64,000 bases of DNA from CAWCDJ01 sp963778675 (GTDB lineage Bacteria; Acidobacteriota; Terriglobia; Bryobacterales; Bryobacteraceae), in NCBI GenBank assembly GCA_963778675.1, contig CAVZVI010000014.1, positions 124,001-188,000 on the forward strand, written 5' to 3'. Below the pieces are notes generated by a model. It saw nothing but the letters and a program-made list of their open reading frames with translations, had not been told where the DNA came from and searched no databases. The stretch's first letter is position 1. Each line of letters starts with the position of its first letter. The translations under genes and the position numbers were made by a program. This document shows, piece by piece, positions 57,717 to 64,000 of the stretch.

Positions 57717-60700
57717 ATGTTTCGCAACTCGAGAGGACACAACCTACTCTGGTTTCTCGCGTGCCTGATTTTGCTGTCTCCGCTGGTCCTGGCTCAATCG
57801 CTGACTTCCGGCGACATTTCCGGCACGATCACTGACCCAACTGCCGCGGCGGTTCCCAACGCCACCGTAACCGCCACCAACAGCGCAACGGGGGTCGCCC
57901 AAACCACCACTACCGACTCTCAGGGCTATTACCACTTTGCGTTCCTGCCCCCGGGGCAGTATCAGGTGAGCGTCAGCGTGAGCGGCTTCGCGACAGCCCG
58001 CAAGATCGCCACCGTGCAGGTCGGGCAGGCGCTCAAAGCGGACATCCGGCTGGCTGTCGCCGCAGCCAGCCAGACGATCGAGGTCTCCGAAGTCGCCGGC
58101 GCGGTCCAGGTCGAGAACGCGGACCTCACGACCTCCGTCACCACACAGCAGTTGGCCATGCTCCCGAACTCGGGCAACGATATGACGTATGTCGCCCTGG
58201 TGTCGCCCGGCTCCATGATGAGCACCAGCGGGGGATACGGCAATTTCTCCACGTACGGACTGCCGGCGACCGCCAACCTGTTCACCCTCGACGGCCAGAA
58301 CGATAACGACATTTACCTCAACCTCAACAACAGCGGCGCCTCTAACCTGATGCTCGGCGCCAACGAGCTTTCCGAAGCGACCGTCGTGAACAACGGCTAC
58401 TCCGGGCAGTACGGCCAGTTGGCCGGCGCTCAAGTGAACTATGTCACCAAGTCCGGCACCAATCAATTCCATGGCAATGCCGAATGGTTCTGGAACGGGC
58501 GTGCACTGAATGCCAACGACTGGTTTAATAATCAGGCGGGGGTCGCCAGGCCGTTTGCCAACTCCAACCAGTGGGCTGCCAGCGTAGGGGGTCCCATCTG
58601 GAAGAACAAGACGTTCTTCTTCTTCGACTACGAAGGGGTGAAGAACGTTCTGCCCACCGGCGTGCTGGCAAAAGTTCCGAGCCCGCAGTTTGAGACCGCC
58701 ACGCTGAACAATCTGAGCGCCACGGGTCAGACGGCCGCAAGTGCTCTCTACCAGCAGGCGTTCAATCTGTATAACAACGCGCCGGGCGCCTCCACCGCGA
58801 CTCCGGTGCCCGGAGGGGGTTGTGGAAGCTTTTCCCTTCTCGGCGCCGGCGTGCCTTGCGCTCTCGAGTTCCGGTCCACCGCCGGCAACAAGACCAGTGA
58901 ATATCTTTGGGCGGCCAAAGTGGATCACCATTTCAGCGAGAAGGACCAGGCCTATCTCCGCCTGTGGCGCGACAACGGAACGCAGCCCACAGCCACCGAT
59001 CCGATCAGCCCGGTATTCAACGTCTTCAGCCCGCAGCCGCAAATGCAGGCGCACCTCGGGGAAACCCATACGTTCGGCTCCACCGCCGTCAACGAGTTAA
59101 TCTTCTCCGGGTTCTACTACAGCGCCCGGTTCGGCTCGCCCGATGAGAACGCGGTCCTGGCGGCGTTCCCGACCGTCATCCGCTTCAGCCCCGCCCTCTT
59201 TAGTAACCTGGGAGGCACCACTTACAACTTCCCGCAAGGGCGCAACGTTACCCAGTACCAGTTAGTCGATGACTTTTCCAAGACGCTTTCCAACCATACG
59301 CTGAAATTCGGCGTCAATTACCGGCGCTATGACATCAACGACCTGTCGTTCGGCGTCCTGACCCAAGGCCGCATCACCGAACTCAACCTCGCTGATTTCT
59401 ATGACGGAGGCGGCACCGGGAACTACCTCCAGCAGCGCTTCCCGTCGCTGAACGAGCAGCCGCTCAATATCTACCTGATGGGCTTTTACGGCCAGGATGA
59501 ATGGCGTCTCACCAATAATCTGAAAATCACGGCGGCTCTCCGGCTCGACTACAACTCGAACCCGGTTTGCGGCCGGGATTGCTTCGCCCGCCTCGCGGCT
59601 CCGTTCGATGCGCTCGACCATAGCGCGACCCAGCCGTACAACGCGGCGATCCTGACCAACCAGGCCCAGGCCTACCCGGGTGTCACCGGCATGCTCTGGC
59701 AGCCGCGCCTGGGCTTTGCCTGGACGCCGACGAAGAGCGGGAACACCGTGATCCGCGGCGGATTCGGAATCTTCGGCAACGCCATCCCCGGCACCGTGGC
59801 TTCCGTAATGGCGCGGAATACGCCGCAGTTGAACTCGTTCCTGGTGAGCAACGGCGCGATCACCCCCGGTGTTCCGAACAGCCTTTTCGCCATCGCCTCG
59901 GCCGCCAACCAGTCGCTGCTGAGCGGTTTTGCCTCCGGCGGCACCGTCGCCTCCATCAGCGCCGCCAATCCCTACTTCTCGCTTCCGGGATTCAACTCGA
60001 TCGACGGCACGTTCCAGACCCCGCGTTACCAGGAGTGGAATCTCGAGGTGCAGCAGGCCCTACCCTGGCAGATGACCCTGAGCGTCAACTATGTCGGCAA
60101 CCACGGCATTCACGAAACCATGATCAACAACAACGCGAATGCCTATTGCGATCTCGCCGGTTGCGGCGGGTTCGCCGGGCTGCCCACCACCGTCCCCGAC
60201 CCTCGCTTCGGCGTCGTCACCGAGTACACCAGCGGCGCGGTCTCGAACTACAACGGCCTTACCGTCAATCTTCGCCGCCGTTTCTCGCATGGATTCCTGT
60301 TCGGTCTGAACTACACCTGGAGCCACGCGCTCGACATGGTTTCCAACGGTGGAATCGATTCCTATGACCTCAACTCCGCACCCAGCATTCTGAATCCGAT
60401 CAATCCGTATAACTTCCGCGAATTCAACTACGGAGATGCGGATTACGACGTGCGGCAATATATCAGTGCCAATTACGTCTGGCAGGACGCTCTGCGCCAC
60501 ATGTTCAAGTTCGGTCCAAATGCCCTGTTCGGCGGCTGGAATATTTCCGGCACCGTCTATCACCGCACCGGCCTGCCGTTCAGCGTGATCGATTCCAACG
60601 TCAGCGGCGCGCTCGCCGGCTTCAACTACGGAGGCACAATTCTCGCCCAACAGTTGACATCCGGGCCCGCCACCTGCGGCGCGTCGTCCATCGACACGCC

Positions 60701-61037
60701 GTGTTTCGCGGACAACATGTTCGCCGACCCCACGACCTTTGCCAACCAGACCCGCAACCAGTTCCGCGGGCCCGGCTTCTTCGACACCGATATGTCGATC
60801 AACAAGGACTTCCGGCTGCCGAAATGGGAATCCGCCAAAGTTACGGTGGGTGCCCAGTTCTACAACCTGTTCAACCACGCGAACTTCGACAAGCCGGTGA
60901 ACGACTACGGCCAGCTGGGCGCCGGGTTCGGACAGATCCAGAATACCGTCACGCCTCCCACCAGTGTGTACGGCGCATTCGTAGGGTCGGCCGTCTCCGG
61001 CCGGATCGTCCAGTTCCGGGCGCAGTTTGTGTTCTGA
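57717..61037 (+). CDS. Oar-like TonB-dependent outer-membrane receptor with carboxypeptidase-regulatory-like domain
   Basis: I use ATG 57717, behind TGGAGGG, giving 1106 residues. A signal peptide (about 1-27, ends VLAQS) is followed by an Ig-like carboxypeptidase-regulatory-like domain (about 30-110: GDISGTITDPTAAAVPNATVTATNSATGVAQTTTTDSQGYYHFAFLPPGQYQVSVSVSGF). A plug-like region (SYSGQYGQLAGAQVNYVTKSGTNQFHGNAEWFWNG type) and a large barrel come next, ending in Phe (VQFRAQFVF). Such proteins, common in Acidobacteria, are thought to import polysaccharide fragments or other large ligands; the ligand is unknown. A perfect terminator follows. Confidence 0.9.
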   Translation: MFRNSRGHNLLWFLACLILLSPLVLAQSLTSGDISGTITDPTAAAVPNATVTATNSATGVAQTTTTDSQGYYHFAFLPPGQYQVSVSVSGFATARKIATVQVGQALKADIRLAVAAASQTIEVSEVAGAVQVENADLTTSVTTQQLAMLPNSGNDMTYVALVSPGSMMSTSGGYGNFSTYGLPATANLFTLDGQNDNDIYLNLNNSGASNLMLGANELSEATVVNNGYSGQYGQLAGAQVNYVTKSGTNQFHGNAEWFWNGRALNANDWFNNQAGVARPFANSNQWAASVGGPIWKNKTFFFFDYEGVKNVLPTGVLAKVPSPQFETATLNNLSATGQTAASALYQQAFNLYNNAPGASTATPVPGGGCGSFSLLGAGVPCALEFRSTAGNKTSEYLWAAKVDHHFSEKDQAYLRLWRDNGTQPTATDPISPVFNVFSPQPQMQAHLGETHTFGSTAVNELIFSGFYYSARFGSPDENAVLAAFPTVIRFSPALFSNLGGTTYNFPQGRNVTQYQLVDDFSKTLSNHTLKFGVNYRRYDINDLSFGVLTQGRITELNLADFYDGGGTGNYLQQRFPSLNEQPLNIYLMGFYGQDEWRLTNNLKITAALRLDYNSNPVCGRDCFARLAAPFDALDHSATQPYNAAILTNQAQAYPGVTGMLWQPRLGFAWTPTKSGNTVIRGGFGIFGNAIPGTVASVMARNTPQLNSFLVSNGAITPGVPNSLFAIASAANQSLLSGFASGGTVASISAANPYFSLPGFNSIDGTFQTPRYQEWNLEVQQALPWQMTLSVNYVGNHGIHETMINNNANAYCDLAGCGGFAGLPTTVPDPRFGVVTEYTSGAVSNYNGLTVNLRRRFSHGFLFGLNYTWSHALDMVSNGGIDSYDLNSAPSILNPINPYNFREFNYGDADYDVRQYISANYVWQDALRHMFKFGPNALFGGWNISGTVYHRTGLPFSVIDSNVSGALAGFNYGGTILAQQLTSGPATCGASSIDTPCFADNMFADPTTFANQTRNQFRGPGFFDTDMSINKDFRLPKWESAKVTVGAQFYNLFNHANFDKPVNDYGQLGAGFGQIQNTVTPPTSVYGAFVGSAVSGRIVQFRAQFVF

Positions 61038-61059
61038 CCATCGTTTCCGCTGAATCGGT

Positions 61060-61089
61060 GAGGCGCCTCCCTTTTGGAGGCGCCTCTTT
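61060..61089 (+). terminator. Intrinsic terminator after the first Oar-like gene
   Basis: GAGGCGCCTCC (61060-61070) pairs perfectly with GGAGGCGCCTC (61076-61086) around CTTTT, followed by TTT. The 11-bp stem is strong; the T-run is short. Confidence 0.8.
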
Positions 61090-61143
61090 CGCGTTTTCGG
61101 CCGCGCCGCGGTGTATCCTGAACAGGAAGCGCCAGGCGTCTCC

Positions 61144-63618
61144 ATGGGTTCTCGGGTTTCATCCTTCGCCTTCGGATTCCTGTTATTTTGCGCCGCCGCC
61201 TTTGCCCAGGCATCGATTTCCGGCCGGGTTGTCGATGAGACGGGGGCCGGGGTCGCCAGCGCCCGCGTCGAACTGCGCTCGGGGAGCGGAGTCTACGCCG
61301 TGTCCTCGTCCGACCGCGCCGGCAATTTCAAGGTCACGCTTCCGGAACCCGGCGAATACTCCATTCGCGCCGAGCGTCTCGGGTTCTACGTCTACCAGGG
61401 GGCGCCGCAGCGCTTCGAGCCAGGAGACAACGAACTCACCATTACCCTGAACCACCTCCAGGAATTCTCCGATCGCATCGACGTCACCTATTCCCCACCA
61501 GCTATCGATCCGCAGCAGCCTCAGGAGCGCAGGGAGCTTGACAATACGGAAATGCAGTCCGTGCCTTATCCGGCTCCGCAGGATTACCGCAACGCGCTGC
61601 CGCTCATGGATGGCATCGTGCAGGACAACGCGGGCCGCGCCCATTTCAACGGAGGCCGCGCCAACCAGACCAACTACACCCTGGATGGCTTCAACCTCTC
61701 GGACCCCGTAACGGGCCTGCTCGAAGCGCGGATCAATATCGATACCATCCAGTCGATGGACGTAGCGACCAGCCGGTTTTCCGCGGAAAACGGCCGCGGC
61801 TCCGCCGGTATCCTCGACCTGCAGACGAAGATGGGGGACGACCGCTGGCGTTTCGCCGGCACCAACTTCATCCCGGGCATCTCCGCCGAAAGCGGGTGGC
61901 ACCTCAATAAGTGGACTCCGCGCCTCGAGTTTTCCGGCCCCATCGACAAGGGCCGGGCGTGGTTCCACAACGGCTTCGACGCCTTCTACAGCGACGACGT
62001 GATACCGGGTCTGCCGGATGGCCAGAACCGGGCGAAATCCATCTCCGGCAGCGATCTCACCCGTTTTCAGGTCAACCTCACGCCGGGCAATATCCTCACC
62101 GGCAGCTTCCTATACAACCTGGACGATGCCAGCCACGCGGGACTCAGCATCTTCAACCCCGTCGAAGCCACTCTCAATCGCCGGCAGACCCTCTACATGA
62201 GCACCGTCCGCGATCAGTCATACTTCACGGGGGGAGCACTGCTCGACCTGGGCTTCGCCGACTCCCGCGGCCTGGTGCGCACCCTTCCCCAGGGCGGCCA
62301 GCTGTACCGGATTACGCCGGAGGGCAATCGCGGCAACTATTTCTCCGCCGTTGACCGGCATTTCTACCGCCAGCAGTGGATCGCCAACCTTTTCATGCCG
62401 ATCCTGCACGCCAAGGGAACTCACCAGCTCAAGTTCGGCATCGATTTTGAACGCGAGGCGTTCCACCAGACCGTCAAACGCCACGACTACGAAGTGCTGC
62501 GCGCAGACGGATCGGTGGCGCGCTACGTGACGTTCGTGGGCAACCCCTTTCAGGCGCGCAAGAACTTCGAAGCCGCGCAGTACATTCAGGATGCCTGGAA
62601 CCTTCGCGAAGGACTCGTGTTCGAAGCCGGGCTGAGGACGGAGTGGAACGAGATTGTGCGCGATCTCGAGGTCGCTCCCCGGTTCGCGGCTGCCTGGTCT
62701 CCCGGCTGGCTGCGCGACACCAAGGTCTCGGCCGGCTGGGGAGTGTATCACGACGCCATCAACCTCGACACCGTGACCCGCCAGCAGGACCAGATCAGCC
62801 TCTCTACTTTCAATCTGCCCAACGGAATGGTTTACGGCCCCGTACCGACCTCGTTTGTGGCCGACGACCGGGTCCTCAGAACGCCGCGCTTCCGCATCGC
62901 CAGTTTAGGAATCGAGCGCAAACTGCCGCACGAAGTCTATCTCAAGGCGGGCTACACGCACCGCACCGGCGACCGCGGATTCACGTTCCTGCCGACCGTG
63001 CCGCTGACCGGAGCCGCGCTTTTCGAGGGTGCCGTCTTCCGGCTGGCCAATGCCCGGCAAGATCGCTACGATGCATTCGATATTTCGCTACGGCACACCT
63101 TCGCCGGAAAGTTCGAATGGTTCGCGGGATACACACGCTCCAGCGCCCGCTCCAATGCGGCCGTGGATTACAGCCTGGAGAACCCGGTGTTCGGTCCGCA
63201 AAGCCCGGGGCCCTACCCGTGGGACACTCCGAACCGGTTTCATACCTGGGGATGGGCGCCCCTGCCGAACCGGATTCTTCCGCAAGCGCTTCGTTTTCTG
63301 ACTCGCAATACGACAGCCCAGTATCTGGTGGAGTACCGCACCGGGTTCCCGTTCAGCATCGTGGATGAAGAGGGGTTTCTCGTCGGACCGCCGAACTCGA
63401 TCCGGTTTCCGAATTACTTCAATATCAACTTACATCTGGAACGCCAGTTCCGTGCGCTGCATTACCTATGGGCTTGGCGCTTCGGTTTCAACAACCTCAC
63501 CAACGGCCTGAATCCGAATGTCGTGGAAAATGTGCAGGGCACGCCGCAGTTTCTGACATACGGGAGAGGACAAGCGCGCGCATTCAGCGTCCGGCTGCGC
63601 CTTCTTGGCCGCAAATGA
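61144..63618 (+). CDS. Second Oar-like outer-membrane receptor
   Basis: I use ATG 61144, giving 824 residues. Signal peptide (about 1-21, ends AFAQA), carboxypeptidase-regulatory-like domain (about 22-105: ISGRVVDETGAGVASARVELRSGSGVYAVSSSDRAGNFKVTLPEPGEYSIRAERLGF), plug part (FNGGRANQTNYTLDGFNLSDPVTG, STAGILDLQ-like SAENGRGSAGILDLQTK) and barrel. It is shorter than its neighbour and not closely alike, but has the same layout. The C-terminus ends LRLLGRK rather than in Phe, which is unusual for an outer-membrane barrel. It is transcribed separately behind the terminator. Confidence 0.87.
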   Translation: MGSRVSSFAFGFLLFCAAAFAQASISGRVVDETGAGVASARVELRSGSGVYAVSSSDRAGNFKVTLPEPGEYSIRAERLGFYVYQGAPQRFEPGDNELTITLNHLQEFSDRIDVTYSPPAIDPQQPQERRELDNTEMQSVPYPAPQDYRNALPLMDGIVQDNAGRAHFNGGRANQTNYTLDGFNLSDPVTGLLEARINIDTIQSMDVATSRFSAENGRGSAGILDLQTKMGDDRWRFAGTNFIPGISAESGWHLNKWTPRLEFSGPIDKGRAWFHNGFDAFYSDDVIPGLPDGQNRAKSISGSDLTRFQVNLTPGNILTGSFLYNLDDASHAGLSIFNPVEATLNRRQTLYMSTVRDQSYFTGGALLDLGFADSRGLVRTLPQGGQLYRITPEGNRGNYFSAVDRHFYRQQWIANLFMPILHAKGTHQLKFGIDFEREAFHQTVKRHDYEVLRADGSVARYVTFVGNPFQARKNFEAAQYIQDAWNLREGLVFEAGLRTEWNEIVRDLEVAPRFAAAWSPGWLRDTKVSAGWGVYHDAINLDTVTRQQDQISLSTFNLPNGMVYGPVPTSFVADDRVLRTPRFRIASLGIERKLPHEVYLKAGYTHRTGDRGFTFLPTVPLTGAALFEGAVFRLANARQDRYDAFDISLRHTFAGKFEWFAGYTRSSARSNAAVDYSLENPVFGPQSPGPYPWDTPNRFHTWGWAPLPNRILPQALRFLTRNTTAQYLVEYRTGFPFSIVDEEGFLVGPPNSIRFPNYFNINLHLERQFRALHYLWAWRFGFNNLTNGLNPNVVENVQGTPQFLTYGRGQARAFSVRLRLLGRK

Positions 63619-63698
63619 GTGAGAAATGTCACATGTAAGTCCTCCGCCCCCTAACCTTCGGAACTGTCCTTGCAACAGGTACCTTCAGGAGGTCGTGG

Positions 63699-64000
63699 AT
63701 GCGAGCACTAATTACAACGACGTTGGTCTTTCTCTCCGCCGGTATGGTCATGGCGGATACGCCGCAGGAGCGGTTGAAAGAATCATCCGAAGTCTTTTCC
63801 CAGGTGATGCAGATACCGGAAAAGGGAATTCCGCAGGATCTGCTGGGGAAGGCGCAATGCGTCATCGTCATTCCCAACATGAAGAAGGCAGCGTTCGTAG
63901 TCGGAGGGGAGTACGGCCGCGGATTCGCAGTGTGCCGGAACCCGACCGGCACAGGTTGGACGGCCCCGGCGCCCGTTCGCATGGAGGGTGGTAGCGTCGG
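63699..64000 (+). CDS. Ysc84/SYLF-domain protein (partial, runs off window)
   Basis: ATG 63699 behind AGGAGG; 100 codons visible. A signal peptide (about 1-19, ends VMA) is followed by the SYLF lipid-binding domain start: ERLKESSEVFSQVMQIPEKGIPQDLLGKAQCVIVIPNMKKAAFVVGGEYGRGFAVCRN ... TAPAPVRMEGGSVG. The LxxAxxVxVxP and GGxxGxG patterns are clear. These secreted bacterial versions are of unknown role; lipid binding is inferred. The gene continues beyond the window. Confidence 0.88.
   Translation, partial: MRALITTTLVFLSAGMVMADTPQERLKESSEVFSQVMQIPEKGIPQDLLGKAQCVIVIPNMKKAAFVVGGEYGRGFAVCRNPTGTGWTAPAPVRMEGGSV

Noticed and set aside
1..64000. CRISPR arrays, rRNA genes, phage genes, integrase
   Set aside because: No regular short repeats with spacers, no rRNA sequence and no integrase or phage structural proteins were seen.

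Overview
The window is GC-rich, densely coded chromosomal DNA. I read it as an acidobacterium close to the Solibacter/Bryobacter group. The grounds are two large Oar-type outer-membrane receptors with N-terminal carboxypeptidase-regulatory-like domains, two Tat-exported Gfo/Idh/MocA oxidoreductases, an ECF sigma/anti-sigma/Spy-like module, a lineage-type Hfq-like protein, and several small proteins whose like I recall from that phylum. This is inference from protein character; there is no rRNA gene to confirm it.

Left third (1-31.6 kb), mostly ordinary chromosome. On the minus strand are a partial PBP4-type carboxypeptidase (dacB) overlapping an MFS transporter. Next come an alpha/beta hydrolase (+), the ribosomal protein L31 gene with a long structured leader that holds a tiny frame behind an extended Shine-Dalgarno, and a three-gene ECF sigma operon (-) with a recognisable ECF-type promoter. 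tldD-tldE plus a membrane-anchored small protein (+) follow, then a two-gene split pyruvate:ferredoxin oxidoreductase (+). A long minus-strand run carries a sirtuin, a GT9-like glycosyltransferase, MTA phosphorylase, a MeaB-methylmalonyl-CoA epimerase fusion, an acyl-CoA dehydrogenase, a Gfo/Idh/MocA protein and a ThiF/MoeB-like enzyme. Diverging from it is an outer-membrane assembly operon: BamA/TamA-like, SurA-N-like, TamB. katG behind a PerR/Fur-type regulator (-) closes the block.

Middle (31.7-48.1 kb), an accessory region. It starts with a CxxC small protein and a PD-(D/E)XK plus winged-helix protein. A cyclopropane-synthase-like methyltransferase gene is cut by a ~4 kb IS21-family element that carries extra genes and has recognisable terminal inverted repeats and a 6-bp target duplication. 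A stress cluster follows: DksA/TraR-like and HPF-like proteins, NhaR, BON protein, lipocalin, CPA2 Na+/H+ antiporter, HtpX, TerC, a site-2 protease with CBS domains, an amber-interrupted secreted protein and a BON chimera. The block ends at a tRNA-Pro(GGG) gene whose 3' end faces it, the geometry expected of an island inserted at a tRNA, although no integrase or att repeat was found.

Right third (48.5-64 kb), again ordinary. It holds a TPR protein, a hotdog thioesterase, the Hfq-like protein, a frameshifted MoxR ATPase, a YchF-like GTPase, another Gfo/Idh/MocA protein, a His-rich multi-pass membrane protein, a YihY/BrkB protein, a GatA-like amidase with a small upstream partner, the two Oar-like receptors, and the start of a SYLF/Ysc84 protein running off the end.

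The most notable observations are: a 51-bp near-perfect palindrome that encodes exactly the linker of the MeaB-epimerase fusion; the leader of rpmE; the IS21-like element with cargo and with direct repeats inside its accessory gene; and the decaying stress island.
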